DNA of 64,000 nt, taken from positions 310,001 to 374,000 of the forward strand of contig NZ_CP053748.1 in NCBI RefSeq assembly GCF_024400215.1. The letters are read 5' to 3'. This document shows positions 53,125-62,085 of this stretch, one piece after another. Origin of the DNA: Massilia sp. erpn (GTDB lineage: Bacteria; Pseudomonadota; Gammaproteobacteria; Burkholderiales; Burkholderiaceae_D). The translations under genes and the position numbers were made by a program. Numbering within the stretch: position 1 is the first letter of the stretch; each line of letters opens with the position of its first letter. Below the pieces are notes generated by a model. It was not told the DNA's origin and searched no databases. It worked only from the letters and a program-made list of their open reading frames with translations.

Positions 53125-53946
53125 TCAGGCGCGGTGCAGGTTGATGGCGTCGCGGGTTTCGAGGGCGACGCGGCGGGCGGCGGCGGCAAAGTCTTCGCCG
53201 GCTTGCGGCGCCGCGTACAGGATGGCGCGGGAGGAGTTGATCATCATGCCGGCGCCGGCTTTGCTGCGGCCGGATTTGACGGTGGCTTCGATGTCGCCGC
53301 CCTGGGCACCTACGCCTGGAACCAGCAGCGGCATGTCGCCGACGATGGCGCGGACCTGGGCCAGCTCTTCGGGATAGGTGGCGCCGACCACCAGGGCGCA
53401 TTGGCCGTTGGCATTCCATTTTTCGGCGACCAGGCGCGCTACGTGCTGGTACAGCGGCTTGCCGTCCACTTGCAGGAATTGCAGGTCGGAGCCGCCTGGG
53501 TTCGAGGTGCGGCACAGGACGATCACGCCGCGGTCCGTCCATTCCATATACGGCTCAACCGAGTCGGAGCCCATATACGGGCTGACGGTCACGGCGTCGG
53601 CACCGTAGCGGTCGTAGGCTTCGCGTGCATACTGCTTGGCGGTGGCGCCGATGTCGCCGCGCTTGGAGTCGAGGATCAGCGGGATGTGCGGATATTTTTC
53701 GCGGGCGTAGGCGCAGATGTCTTCCAGCTGGCGTTCGGCGCTCAGGGCGGCGAAGTAGGCGATCTGCGGCTTGAAGGCGCAGGCCAGATCGGCGGTGGCG
53801 TCGATGATGGCGGTGCAGAATCGGTAGATGCCGTTCGGGTCTTGCTGGAACTGGGCCGGCAGGCGCGCCATGTCGGGGTCGAGACCAACGCACAGCAGGG
53901 AGTTATTGGCAGCCCACGCGGCGTTCAGTTTATTCATAAAAGTCAT
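53125..53946 (-). CDS. pyrF: Orotidine 5-phosphate decarboxylase
   Basis: A 273-residue OMP decarboxylase of the type 2 subfamily (longer than the E. coli form). Motifs include [20 protein letters not shown], the catalytic [40 protein letters not shown] and [20 protein letters not shown]. It makes UMP from OMP, the last step of pyrimidine synthesis. The start is ATG 53946 after GGGG; a second ATG lies at 53937. Confidence 0.96.
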   Translation of the reverse strand: MTFMNKLNAAWAANNSLLCVGLDPDMARLPAQFQQDPNGIYRFCTAIIDATADLACAFKPQIAYFAALSAERQLEDICAYAREKYPHIPLILDSKRGDIGATAKQYAREAYDRYGADAVTVSPYMGSDSVEPYMEWTDRGVIVLCRTSNPGGSDLQFLQVDGKPLYQHVARLVAEKWNANGQCALVVGATYPEELAQVRAIVGDMPLLVPGVGAQGGDIEATVKSGRSKAGAGMMINSSRAILYAAPQAGEDFAAAARRVALETRDAINLHRA

Positions 53947-54053
53947 GGCAGCCCCTTTTTATTCGTCGTTGCAAACCCTACATTATAACTTGCCCGGCGA
54001 ACGCCCCGGATTTTGCAAAACGTGTATATTTGTCCATATACAGGAGGAAAATC

Positions 54054-54656
54054 ATGCGCAAACACCCGTTTTCACGCTGGTTCATACTCGGTTTTCTCGC
54101 GGTCCTGCTTTCGGGCTGCGGCTATAACGAATTCCAAAGCAAGGATGAGGCGATCAAGGCCGCCTGGGGCGAAGTGGTCAACCAGTACCAGCGCCGCGCC
54201 GACCTGATTCCCAATCTGGTGAACACGGTGAAGGGCTATGCCTCGCATGAGAAGGAAACGCTGGAATCGGTGACGCGCGCCCGCGCCGCAGCCACCAGCA
54301 TCCAGGTCACGCCGGAGGTGCTGAACAATCCGGCGGCCTTTCAGAAATTCCAGCAGGCGCAGGGCGAGCTATCCTCGGCACTTTCGCGGCTGATGGCGGT
54401 GTCGGAAAAATATCCCGACCTGAAAGCCGATACCAGCTTCCGCGACCTGCAATCGCAGCTGGAAGGCACAGAGAACCGCATCACGGTGGCGCGCCAGCGC
54501 TATATCGCTTCGGTGCAGGAATACAATGTGCTGGCGCGGCGCTTCCCCACCAACCTCACGGCGATGATCTTCAGCTACGAGGTCAAGCCGACCTTCCAGG
54601 TCGAAAACGAGAAAGCCATTTCGACCGCACCCGCCGTCGATTTCGGCAAAAAATAA
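54054..54656 (+). CDS. lemA: LemA-family lipoprotein
   Basis: A 200-residue LemA protein. A signal sequence with lipobox LLSGCGY precedes the LemA core: AIKAAWGEVVNQYQRRADLI, PNLVNTVKGYASHEKETLES and RYIASVQEYNVLARRFPTNL. The start at MRKHPFSRW follows AGGAGGAAA. It is the first gene of a unit with two TPM-domain proteins, a common bacterial pairing of unknown function, probably at the cell envelope. Confidence 0.95.
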   Translation: MRKHPFSRWFILGFLAVLLSGCGYNEFQSKDEAIKAAWGEVVNQYQRRADLIPNLVNTVKGYASHEKETLESVTRARAAATSIQVTPEVLNNPAAFQKFQQAQGELSSALSRLMAVSEKYPDLKADTSFRDLQSQLEGTENRITVARQRYIASVQEYNVLARRFPTNLTAMIFSYEVKPTFQVENEKAISTAPAVDFGKK

Positions 54657-54668
54657 GGACTTGCCGCG

Positions 54669-55493
54669 ATGCGCCGGCACCCTCTCCTTCCTGCCCTGCT
54701 GGCCTTCATCCTTGCCTGGATGATGACGGCGGCGCAGGCGCAATCTTTCGTCGCGGTGCCACCGCTCAAGGCGCGCGTGACCGATCAGGTGCATATGCTG
54801 AACGATCAGCAGCGTAATGCGCTGGAAAACGTGCTGGCCGATTATGAGGCCAAGAGCGGCAGCCAAATCGCCATCCTGATCGTTTCCAGCACCGCACCCG
54901 AGGCCATCGAGCAGTACAGCATCCGCGTCACCGACGCCTGGAAACTGGGACGCAAGGGCGTGGACGACGGCGTGCTGCTGCTGGTGGCAAAGGACAACCC
55001 GGCATCCCTGCGCCGCCTGCGCATCGAAGCGGGACGCGGCGTGCAAGGCGTGCTGACCGATGCCCAATCCAAGCGCGTGCTGCAGGATGTGATCGCGCCC
55101 CACTTCCGCCAGAATGATTTCTACGGCGGCCTGGTGGCGGGCACCGGCGCCATCGCCACCTTGCTGGATAAGGAGCACTTCCCCGCGCCGCAACAGAAAG
55201 CGCCAGCCCACGCCGGCGATGAAAGTCCAGGTATCGGCTGGCTGCTGCCGCTGCTGCTGTTCGGCGCCTTCGTTCTGCTGCCGCTGATGCGCGGCAGTGC
55301 GCGGCGCGGCTTGCGACGCGACGGCTGGCGTTCGGATGCCGCAGGCGTGATGCTGGGCAGCGTCATCGGCAATGCCTTGAGCAATGCCTCGCGCGGTGGC
55401 GGCGGTGGCGGCGGCGGTTTTGGCGACAGCGGCGGATTTGGCGGCGGTGGGGGCGGCAGCTTCGACGGCGGCGGCGCCTCGGGGGACTGGTGA
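54669..55493 (+). CDS. TPM-domain (YgcG-like) membrane protein with glycine-rich tail
   Basis: A 274-residue protein. A signal sequence (about 1-25, AQAQS) precedes a TPM domain (VTDQVHMLNDQQRNALENVL, then GSQIAILIVSSTAPEAIEQY and LLVAKDNPASLRRLRIEAGR). A transmembrane helix (GWLLPLLLFGAFVLLPLMRG) and a Gly/Ser-rich tail with FGGGGGGSFDGGGASGDW follow. It is 12 bases after lemA. The family is a TPM_phosphatase-like fold, but its enzyme activity is unproven. Confidence 0.93.
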   Translation: MRRHPLLPALLAFILAWMMTAAQAQSFVAVPPLKARVTDQVHMLNDQQRNALENVLADYEAKSGSQIAILIVSSTAPEAIEQYSIRVTDAWKLGRKGVDDGVLLLVAKDNPASLRRLRIEAGRGVQGVLTDAQSKRVLQDVIAPHFRQNDFYGGLVAGTGAIATLLDKEHFPAPQQKAPAHAGDESPGIGWLLPLLLFGAFVLLPLMRGSARRGLRRDGWRSDAAGVMLGSVIGNALSNASRGGGGGGGGFGDSGGFGGGGGGSFDGGGASGDW

Positions 55494-56017
55494 TGAGCAC
55501 TCTACCCACCAGCTTTGCAGGGCGCTGCCGGCGCGCATTGCGCCATCTGCTGACCGGTTCCGCATCCGGCAAACGCTGCTTCCCGCCCGCCACGCTGGCC
55601 GCCATCGAGCAGGCCATCGGCGAAGGCGAGAAACTGCACCGCGCCGAAGTGCGCCTGATCGTGGAGGCGGCACTGGACGCCGGCGCGGCCTTCCGCAACG
55701 TCAGCAACCGCGAGCGCGCGCGTACCCTGTTTGCGCAATACGGCATCTGGGATACCGAGGAAAACTGCGGTGTATTGATTTACGTGAACCTGGCAGCGCA
55801 CGAAGTCGACATAGTGGCCGACCGCAATGTCGGGCGGCAGGTGCCGGAGCAGGACTGGCAAGCCATCTGCGGCACCATGACGCAAGGCTTCGCCCAAGGC
55901 GACTTCCATCACAGCACGCTGGCCGCCCTGCAACAGCTGAACGACATTCTGCACAAGCTGTTCCCCGCCGACGGCACCCGGCCCAATCAGTTGCCCAATG
56001 ATGCGCTGATTCTCTAG
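55493..56017 (+). CDS. Second TPM-domain protein
   Basis: A 174-residue protein with a TPM-like domain: HRAEVRLIVEAALDAGAAFR, ERARTLFAQYGIWDTEENCG, VLIYVNLAAHEVDIVADRNV, QDWQAICGTMTQGFAQGDFH. It lacks an evident signal sequence and a glycine tail. The ATG overlaps the stop of the preceding gene (TGATG), so the two TPM genes are coupled. The lemA-TPM-TPM unit suggests an envelope-associated complex. Confidence 0.88.
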   Translation: MSTLPTSFAGRCRRALRHLLTGSASGKRCFPPATLAAIEQAIGEGEKLHRAEVRLIVEAALDAGAAFRNVSNRERARTLFAQYGIWDTEENCGVLIYVNLAAHEVDIVADRNVGRQVPEQDWQAICGTMTQGFAQGDFHHSTLAALQQLNDILHKLFPADGTRPNQLPNDALIL

Positions 56018-56058
56018 GCTACAATCCGCCCCATCCTGAACAGACAGAATAAACGCTC

Positions 56059-56823
56059 ATGAAACTTACCCAAAAAGTCGCCATCGTCACCGGCGCCACC
56101 CAAGGCATCGGCCTCGCCTGCGCTCAGCGCCTGGTGGCCGAAGGCGCGCAAGTCATGCTGGTCGATATCAAGCCCGAAGGCCAGCAGGCTGCCGAGACGC
56201 TGGGCGAGCAGGCGCGCTTCTTTGCGGCCGACGTCAGCCAGAAAGCCGATGTCGATGCGCTGGTGGCGGCCACCCTCGCTGCCTTCGGCCGTATCGATAT
56301 CCTGATCAATAACGCCGGTGTCACGCATGCCGCCGATTTCCTCGACCTGACGGAAGAGGATTTCGACCGCGTGCTGCGCGTGAACCTGAAATCCATGTTC
56401 CTGTGCAGCCAGGCGGTGGCACGCGAGATGGTGAAACAGCAAACTGGCTGCATTATCAATATGTCGAGCGTGAATTCCGAGCTGGCGATTCCGAACCAGG
56501 TGCCGTATGTGGTGTCGAAAGGCGGCGTCAACCAGCTGACCAAGGTGATGGCGCTGAATCTGGCGCCGCACGGCATCCGCGTCAACGGCATCGGACCGGG
56601 CACGATTCTGACGGAGCTGGCCAAGAAAGCGGTGCTGGGCAGCCCCGAGGCGCGCCACACCATTCTCTCGCGCACCCCGCTGGGACGCTGCGGCGAACCG
56701 GAGGAAGTGGCCGCCATCGCCGCCTTCCTCGCCAGCGACGATGCCAGCTATATGACGGGCCAAACCCTGTATGTCGACGGCGGCCGCCTGGCCTTGAACT
56801 ACACCGTGCCGGTCAAGAACTAA
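56059..56823 (+). CDS. Short-chain dehydrogenase/reductase
   Basis: A 254-residue classical SDR. It has a GATQGIGLACAQRL Rossmann motif (TGxxxGIG), NNAGVTHAADF, the catalytic Ser in INMSSVNSELAIPNQVPYVV with the YxxxK motif (YVVSKGG), and the family end GQTLYVDGGRLALNYTVPVK. Substrate unknown; it resembles glucose or 3-oxoacyl dehydrogenases. It is followed by the small RNA candidates. Confidence 0.93.
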   Translation: MKLTQKVAIVTGATQGIGLACAQRLVAEGAQVMLVDIKPEGQQAAETLGEQARFFAADVSQKADVDALVAATLAAFGRIDILINNAGVTHAADFLDLTEEDFDRVLRVNLKSMFLCSQAVAREMVKQQTGCIINMSSVNSELAIPNQVPYVVSKGGVNQLTKVMALNLAPHGIRVNGIGPGTILTELAKKAVLGSPEARHTILSRTPLGRCGEPEEVAAIAAFLASDDASYMTGQTLYVDGGRLALNYTVPVKN

Positions 56824-56863
56824 GATATACGAATAATCTATGACAGGTATCGAAAACAAAAAT

Positions 56864-56892
56864 TAGACATATATGCCGCGACGCAGCATAAT
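56864..56892 (+). promoter_or_regulatory. Promoter of small RNA candidate 1
   Basis: TAGACA (56864-56869) and CATAAT (56887-56892) are separated by exactly 17 bases, each with one mismatch to consensus. The start site would be near 56899. Confidence 0.65.
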
Positions 56893-56898
56893 CTCTCC

Positions 56899-56959
56899 TG
56901 TCTCCACTATTCTCCTCCAAGAAAATAGTTTTAAGCCCGCCTCGAGCGGGCTTTTTTTT
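56899..56959 (+). ncRNA. Candidate small RNA with CUCCUCC loop
   Basis: A 60-base noncoding stretch from the predicted start near 56899 to a strong terminator (AAGCCCGC/GCGGGCTT, 56933-56959). It contains a 6-bp hairpin (56906-56911 with 56924-56929) whose 12-base loop is CTCCTCCAAGAA. Promoter, hairpin, exposed anti-Shine-Dalgarno loop and terminator together fit a trans-acting sRNA. No known family was recognised. Confidence 0.6.
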
Positions 56960-57017
56960 ATTCCGCGTTTTGTGCCTTGCATATTGCGTAGTGTCATAAC
57001 AGCGTAACAATCCCACC

Positions 57018-57185
57018 ATATACTGATCACATCTGCCGCACATGCAACCGATATGCGTGGCGGCAGGGAAGGTGTGCCGGAGGAATCCGGTGCACCGCAC
57101 CGAATTGAGTTTGTACTTTGTTTCTTGATGTTCTCTTGGCCCGAATGGGTTTTTCGCCCGCTCTTGTAGCGGGCGTTTTTTCTTT
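57018..57185 (+). ncRNA. Candidate small RNA 2, with stem-loops and terminator
   Basis: A non-coding region with two further stem-loops: CTGCCGC/GCGGCAG around 57033-57066, then GGTGTGCCGG/CCGGTGCACC (57071-57094, G-U pairs) with an AGGAAT loop, ending in a strong terminator (CGCCCGCT/AGCGGGCG plus a T run, 57155-57185). A weak promoter-like pair lies upstream (TTGCGT 56984, AACAAT 57006). The loop sequence CGGAGGAAT complements the CTCCTCC loop of the first candidate. Expression is unproven, and it could instead be a structured leader. Confidence 0.4.
57155..57185 (+). terminator. Terminator before the VanZ-like gene
   Basis: CGCCCGCT (57155-57162) and AGCGGGCG (57168-57175) with loop CTTGT and TTTTTTCTTTT. 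The VanZ-like gene starts 22 bases later. Confidence 0.85.
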
Positions 57186-57206
57186 TAGCGTGGTATCGTT
57201 CGGCCC

Positions 57207-57602
57207 ATGCTCAATCTAATCCAACAACTGTTTTTGACTTCCTCCCACGCCCGCTTGCGCTATTGGGGGGCAATGGCGAGTTATGTGCTGATCCTGATTA
57301 TCGGCTCGATCCCCGGCGCGCGCGCCGATATGGGCGAAGTCGCTTCCGGCATCGTGCTGCATTCCTGCGCTTATGCGACCCTGGCTTTTCTGCTGTTCAC
57401 CGGCGGCAGCGGCAATCCGGCCCAGCGCGCGCTGAAGGCGGTGCTGACGGTGGCCGTGATGGGCGCGCTCGATGAAATTGTGCAGAGCTTCTTCCCCTAC
57501 CGTCACGGTTCGATCCAGGACTGGTGCGTGGATTGCAGCGCCGCCATCGTCTGCGCCACCTTCATGTGGGCGCTGTGGTCACACCGCAAGGTGGCGGCCT
57601 AA
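57207..57602 (+). CDS. VanZ-family membrane protein
   Basis: A 131-residue protein with three or four membrane helices, MASYVLILIIGSIPGA, LHSCAYATLAFLLF and AIVCATFMWALWSH. The conserved DEIVQSFFPYRHGSIQDW motif is typical of VanZ-like proteins. The start follows no strong ribosome site. The stop TAA is adjacent to the TTG start of the next gene, so the two are likely co-translated. VanZ relates to glycopeptide tolerance in some Gram-positives; the role here is unknown. Confidence 0.87.
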   Translation: MLNLIQQLFLTSSHARLRYWGAMASYVLILIIGSIPGARADMGEVASGIVLHSCAYATLAFLLFTGGSGNPAQRALKAVLTVAVMGALDEIVQSFFPYRHGSIQDWCVDCSAAIVCATFMWALWSHRKVAA

Positions 57603-58361
57603 TTGATCGGCCGCCAGTACGTTTCGCGTATCACCCTGCAGCGCAGCGCCGTGCCGGATTTCGGCGCCTACCCTTTCGCGCTGCCCGCCATCCGCAACTT
57701 CTCCAGCATCGACCTGCATCCGAAGGTGACGCTGCTGGTAGGCGAGAACGGTTCGGGCAAATCGACTTTGCTGGAAGCGGTGGCGGTGGCGCTGGGCTTC
57801 AATGCCGAAGGCGGCACCAAGAATTTCCGTTTCTCGACGCGCGCTTCGCATTCGGCGCTGCACCAGTATCTGCGCATCGCGCAAAGCATCCATAAGCCGC
57901 GCGACGGCTTCTTCCTGCGCGCCGAGAGCTTCTTCAACGTGGCGTCGGAAATCGAGGCGCTGGACAAGGGGCCGGGCGGCCCTCCCATCATTAATTCTTA
58001 TGGCGGCCGCTCGCTGCATGAGATGTCGCATGGCGAATCCTTCCTGGCGCTGATGATGGAGCGCTTCGGCGGCCATGGCCTGTATATCCTCGACGAGCCG
58101 GAGGCGGCGCTGTCGCCGCAGCGCCAGCTGGCGATGCTGAGCCGCATGCACGACTTGGTGCGGCGCAATTCGCAGTTCATCATCGCCACGCACTCGCCCA
58201 TCCTGCTCGCCTATCCCGAGGCACGGATTTACTCCTGTTCAGCCGAAGGCATCCACCCCATCCGCTACGAGGACACAGAACACTACCAGGTGATGCACGA
58301 TTTTCTGGTGAACCCGCAGCGCATGCTGGACGTGCTGCTCGACCGTTCCGAGGAAAACTAG
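57603..58361 (+). CDS. ABC-like AAA ATPase (no transmembrane partner)
   Basis: A 252-residue ATPase of the AAA_21/AAA_15 type. Walker A is LLVGENGSGKSTLLEAVA, and Walker B is YILDEPEAALSPQRQL, with the signature-type LHEMSHGESF. The start is TTG at 57603, immediately after the upstream stop; no ATG precedes the conserved N-terminus. It has no membrane domain. Such free-standing ATPases act in defence, DNA repair or translation control, and none can be assigned. Confidence 0.86.
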   Translation: MIGRQYVSRITLQRSAVPDFGAYPFALPAIRNFSSIDLHPKVTLLVGENGSGKSTLLEAVAVALGFNAEGGTKNFRFSTRASHSALHQYLRIAQSIHKPRDGFFLRAESFFNVASEIEALDKGPGGPPIINSYGGRSLHEMSHGESFLALMMERFGGHGLYILDEPEAALSPQRQLAMLSRMHDLVRRNSQFIIATHSPILLAYPEARIYSCSAEGIHPIRYEDTEHYQVMHDFLVNPQRMLDVLLDRSEEN

Positions 58362-58657
58362 GCACCCTGCCCTTTGCTGTCATCGCGCTCGAATTGCAGG
58401 CTGCGCTGGCCGCTGCTGGCATCCCTGGCGATCCGGCGCAGCATGGCACGTGTGCGGCGGCGCTGGGTGGCGACCGCCAAGGCGCCGATGGCTTTCTCCG
58501 CGTCGGCGCGCAAAGCCAGCAGCTGTTCGGACTGGGCCTGGCGCACCAGTCCATACAAGGCTTGCGTGAAAACGTGGCGGGTGCGCGCATCGTGCTGATC
58601 GCCGCAGGCGCTTGCCACCAGCTCTTCCACTATCCAATCCGTACCGTACTGTTGCAT
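58358..58657 (-). CDS. Uncharacterised protein of 99 residues
   Basis: A small, basic, helical protein (MQQYGTDWIVEELVASACGD, LRADAEKAIGALAVATQRRR, then RIARDASSGQRSLQFERDD). It has no signal peptide. The ATG at 58657 follows AAAGG, whereas an alternative ATG at 58663 leaves no room for it. The 3-prime end overlaps the end of the ATPase gene by four bases. Function is unknown. Confidence 0.65.
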   Translation of the reverse strand: MQQYGTDWIVEELVASACGDQHDARTRHVFTQALYGLVRQAQSEQLLALRADAEKAIGALAVATQRRRTRAMLRRIARDASSGQRSLQFERDDSKGQGA

Positions 58658-58748
58658 GAGCATCCTTTATCAGTGCTTTGCGGATGATCAATTATTGCGC
58701 CGGCGTCCTCGCGCTCTTTGATGTGCGTCAATCCGGCGGCAGGCGGAT

Positions 58749-59681
58749 TTAATAAACCTGCTCGACCTCGTAACCGCGCCGTTTCAGCAGTTGCGGCACA
58801 CTGTTTTCACCGAGCAGATGCAGCAGGCCGATGCCGACAAAGGCGCTGTGCTCACGCGCCATGATGGATTCGATATTCGCCGCCATTTCGGGATTGCGCT
58901 TGCCCAGCAAGGTCTGCTCCATGAAGCGTGCCGACACGCTATCGCCCGTGGTCAGCTCACGCGACAGTTCAGCCATGCGCACGCGGTCGGCGGCGCTCCA
59001 GGCATCGATCAGGCCCGCCGATTTTTTCAGCGCGGCGCCGCTGTCGATATCGTCCAGATTCTCCAGCAGATAGCGCTCCTGCTGGGCCGCGCTCAAGCCA
59101 TCGAAAAGGCTGAGCTGATATTCGGCCGTCTCCAGTTCGCGCAAGGGCTTCTGCTGGCGCAGGGCCGCTTCGAGCAGAAAGCCTTCCACGCCCTTGCTGC
59201 GCTGGTAGCCCAGCTTTTCCATCTCCCTGCCGACCAGGATATTCGCCACCAGCCAAGGGCGGAAGCCTTCCACGCTGGCGAGCGGCATGCCGTTCCTGTC
59301 CAGCGCCGCCTGCAACCGCGCCAGCGCGGCAGGCGACAGGTGGTCGCGCAAGCTCTGGCCGGCCGGATAGCTGCCGTATTTGCCGAGCGCCAGCTGAAAA
59401 TCGTCGTTGGCGCGCACGTCCAGTTCCAGCACCAGGGTGCGCGCTTCAGCCAGGGCGCGGCTCACCTCCGGCTCCAGCGGATAGAAGTTCTGCTTGCCGA
59501 CGTGGATGGTGCCGAAGAGATAACTGCTGACGCCATGGTGGCGCACGCGATACAGCACGCCGCGGCGCGGCACGGCACTGTCCTCCTGCGCCTGCGACAA
59601 AGTGGAAGGAATGCTCATTTCCACGCCATGCACCGTTTCTGAAAACAAAAATGGAAGAAGAATCAATAACTTGCGAAACAT
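58749..59681 (-). CDS. TraB/GumN-family protein
   Basis: A 310-residue secreted protein with signal peptide (MFRKLLILLPFLFSETVHG). The TraB/GumN family (ChaN-like/TIKI) motif is seen as SSYLFGTIHVGKQNFYPLEP, then LVLELDVRANDD, with SAFVGIGLLHLLGENSVPQL at the C-terminus containing the second conserved GxxHLxG. These proteins have a haem- or metal-binding, protease-like fold. It is monocistronic, and its role is unknown. Confidence 0.9.
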   Translation of the reverse strand: MFRKLLILLPFLFSETVHGVEMSIPSTLSQAQEDSAVPRRGVLYRVRHHGVSSYLFGTIHVGKQNFYPLEPEVSRALAEARTLVLELDVRANDDFQLALGKYGSYPAGQSLRDHLSPAALARLQAALDRNGMPLASVEGFRPWLVANILVGREMEKLGYQRSKGVEGFLLEAALRQQKPLRELETAEYQLSLFDGLSAAQQERYLLENLDDIDSGAALKKSAGLIDAWSAADRVRMAELSRELTTGDSVSARFMEQTLLGKRNPEMAANIESIMAREHSAFVGIGLLHLLGENSVPQLLKRRGYEVEQVY

Positions 59682-59839
59682 GCCAGACCCCGCAGCAGCT
59701 CCGCCGGCCGGCGGATGTTGTTGCTCATGGTAAAGCCATTTTGCGCAAAAGAAGATGAAATCCCGGCGCTTTTTTGTCCGCGCCGGGAGAAAACAACAGA
59801 AGGCTTGCTACTTCGTCAGCTACTGGTCAAGAAGACCAC

Positions 59840-61336
59840 TCAGCGCGCCAGCTCCACCAGCACCGCCGTGTACATTTCCAGGTTCAGCATCAGCTGCTTA
59901 TGCGTGATGAACTCGTGCTCGGAATGGCCGGTGTAGACCTGGCCCGGCATGCCGGGGCCGAAGCTGACCGCATTCGGGAACAGGCGCGAATTGGTGCCGC
60001 CGCCGATCGACACCGGCTGCGCATCCTTGATGCCGGTGTAGTGTGCGAACACATTCAGCAAAGTGGGAATCTGCGGCGCCTTCTCCTGAATCCATGGATC
60101 ACCGACGTACATATTGATGCTGCCCTTGGCGCCGCGCGCCGCGTTCCAGCCGTCGAAAGCCTGCTGGAATTCGGCCTTCAATTCATCAGCCGTCTTGCCG
60201 CGCGGGCGGCGCAGGTTGATGTTCAGCTCCAGGCCTTCGTTCGACTGCTTCAGCACCGTGGGCGCCACCGTCATCGGCCCCATGAAGCTGTCGCGGTAAG
60301 CGGCCTTGCCGAACTTCTCGCCATAGATGCCGGTGCCGATCGTCTCATTGAGGAAAGACACCATATTCGCCGCCGACGTTCCCTGCCATGGACGCACATT
60401 GAGCGCATCGGCCAGCATGCTGATCGCGTTCACGCCATCTTCCGGCTTGGACGAGTGGGCCGATACGCCGAGCGCCTTGATCTTCAGCGTGCCGCCCTGC
60501 CAGTCGTACTGGTAACGCATGCCTTTCTGCGCGGCGGCGCGGGCGCGGATCTGCGCTTCCAGCTCCGGCGTGGCCTTGTCGATCGTAGCGCTGGCATCCT
60601 CCGGAATCTGGCTGCCGAAGAAGCCGCCGGCAAAGCTGCTCAGCACCGGGCCGGCGACATTTTCCACCTGCACCCAGTGCGGCAGCTTGACCGTCAGCGA
60701 GCCATAGCCCTTCTCCGCCGTCACCACCGGATATTCGGCATCGAGCGTGATGTTGACCTGGGGCGGCTCATGGTTTTTCAGGAAGGCTTCCAGCGGCGCC
60801 CAGTCGGATTCCTCGGCCATATACACATACAGCTCGATGCGCTTGCTCAGCGCCAGCTTGCGGTCCTTGATCGCCTTCATCGCGTACAGGGCGGTGGCGA
60901 TCGGGCCTTTATCGTCCTCGGTGCCGCGGCCGATCAGGCGTCCCGGCTCGCTGGTGGCGTCCAGCTTGAAGGGCGACTGCTTCCATTTGGCGGGATCGAC
61001 CGGCTGCACATCGCCGTGGGTGATCACGCCCACGCGTTCCTTGCCCTGGCCCATGCCGATCACCACCACATAGCCGTGGTCCTTGAAGTCGAAGCCCAGG
61101 CGTTCGGCCTCCTGGCGCAGGAATTTCTTGAAGCCCGCATGCTCGGGATTGTTTTCGAATGCGATCTTCTTGTCTACTACGGTATTGAAGCCGACCATGG
61201 TGGCCAGGCTCTTGATCATCGGCTTTTCGTAGGTGCTGCGGGCATGGCGGGCGGTGCTGGTGGCGGCATCGCTCAGGGGAGCGGCATGCAGCGGGGCTTG
61301 CAGCAGCAGGCCAAGAAGGGCAATCTTTTTCAGCAT
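59840..61336 (-). CDS. M20-family zinc dipeptidase, secreted
   Basis: A 498-residue M20 peptidase. It starts at MLKKIALLGLLLQAPLHAAP, a signal peptide; a longer in-frame region upstream is not coding. Zinc motifs include GVITHGDVQPVDPAKW (HxD), GRGTEDDKGPIATALYAMKA and YVYMAEESDWAPLEAFL (EE), with the terminal HSEHEFITHKQL. This is the PepV/carnosinase-like group. It lies 11 bases downstream of the solute-binding protein gene. Confidence 0.93.
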   Translation of the reverse strand: MLKKIALLGLLLQAPLHAAPLSDAATSTARHARSTYEKPMIKSLATMVGFNTVVDKKIAFENNPEHAGFKKFLRQEAERLGFDFKDHGYVVVIGMGQGKERVGVITHGDVQPVDPAKWKQSPFKLDATSEPGRLIGRGTEDDKGPIATALYAMKAIKDRKLALSKRIELYVYMAEESDWAPLEAFLKNHEPPQVNITLDAEYPVVTAEKGYGSLTVKLPHWVQVENVAGPVLSSFAGGFFGSQIPEDASATIDKATPELEAQIRARAAAQKGMRYQYDWQGGTLKIKALGVSAHSSKPEDGVNAISMLADALNVRPWQGTSAANMVSFLNETIGTGIYGEKFGKAAYRDSFMGPMTVAPTVLKQSNEGLELNINLRRPRGKTADELKAEFQQAFDGWNAARGAKGSINMYVGDPWIQEKAPQIPTLLNVFAHYTGIKDAQPVSIGGGTNSRLFPNAVSFGPGMPGQVYTGHSEHEFITHKQLMLNLEMYTAVLVELAR

Positions 61337-61347
61337 ATGTCTCGTCG

Positions 61348-62085
61348 TTATTGGTAGTTGGACACGATCCGGTGAATCACGCCGTCGCGGTGCATGCCCG
61401 CGATGGCCGCATTCACGTCCGCCAGCGTCACGCTGGCCTTCTCCGACACCGCGCAGCGGGTCAGATAGGTTTTGACGTGAAGCGGTGGATGGATCTCGAT
61501 GTGATCGCCCAGTTTCAGCCGGTAGTCGAGCAAGGCCTTCAAGGTGGCCGCATGCCTTACCCGTCCCAAACCCAGCTTGCGCAGGTTGATCTCGTTGGAG
61601 GGACCGTCGGCGCGCACAAACTGCGCGCCCAGGGCATGCTCCAACTCCGGGTAATGATAGCCCAGGACGGTAGCAATCTGCTGGCCGCCCACATCGGCCA
61701 CCGCCAGGGGACGTGGCCAGCGCCGGTCGGAGACCAGCAGCTCGGTGACGGGAAAGAAGGGGGAACTCCAGTAAAAGCTGCCCGGCAGCCATTCCGGCAT
61801 ATACATGCACAGCACGTCGGCGCGGCCCGCTTCCAGGGTCTGGGCGATGCGCTTGCGCGGCATGGCGAGAAATTGTGCGCGCCGCCCCAGCTGCTGCGCC
61901 AGGGCTTCGCCCAGATCCTTGTGGATGCCGCCCACCAGCTCCCCGGCGCGGAATTCGGAAATCGGCATTTCGGTGCCGGTGGCCACCAGCACGATCAGGC
62001 GCCCCGGATCGGCCAGGGCCGGCGCCGCCAGCAGCAGGACCGCCAGCAGGCTGCATGCGGCCCGCCGCAGATATCGAAATGTCAT
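61348..62085 (-). CDS. Periplasmic solute-binding-domain protein (family 3)
   Basis: A 245-residue protein with signal peptide (MTFRYLRRAACSLLAVLLLA). The body resembles amino-acid-type solute-binding proteins: VATGTEMPISEFRAGELVGG, IHKDLGEALAQQLGRRAQFL and DVLCMYMPEWLPGSFYWSSP. A Cys-containing tail (KTYLTRCAVSEKASVTLADV) follows. It has no transporter partners, so it may be a sensor or a scavenging protein. A start at 62100 is also possible. It is 11 bases upstream of the M20 gene. Confidence 0.83.
   Translation of the reverse strand: MTFRYLRRAACSLLAVLLLAAPALADPGRLIVLVATGTEMPISEFRAGELVGGIHKDLGEALAQQLGRRAQFLAMPRKRIAQTLEAGRADVLCMYMPEWLPGSFYWSSPFFPVTELLVSDRRWPRPLAVADVGGQQIATVLGYHYPELEHALGAQFVRADGPSNEINLRKLGLGRVRHAATLKALLDYRLKLGDHIEIHPPLHVKTYLTRCAVSEKASVTLADVNAAIAGMHRDGVIHRIVSNYQ

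Noticed and set aside
56014..56859. A minus-strand frame opposite the SDR gene
   Set aside because: The plus strand is a clear classical SDR; the opposite translation has no motif.
61337..62056. A 5-prime in-frame extension of the M20 peptidase (about 240 codons)
   Set aside because: The real M20 protein starts with its own signal peptide at 61336. The extension overlaps the solute-binding protein gene in another frame and has no homology.
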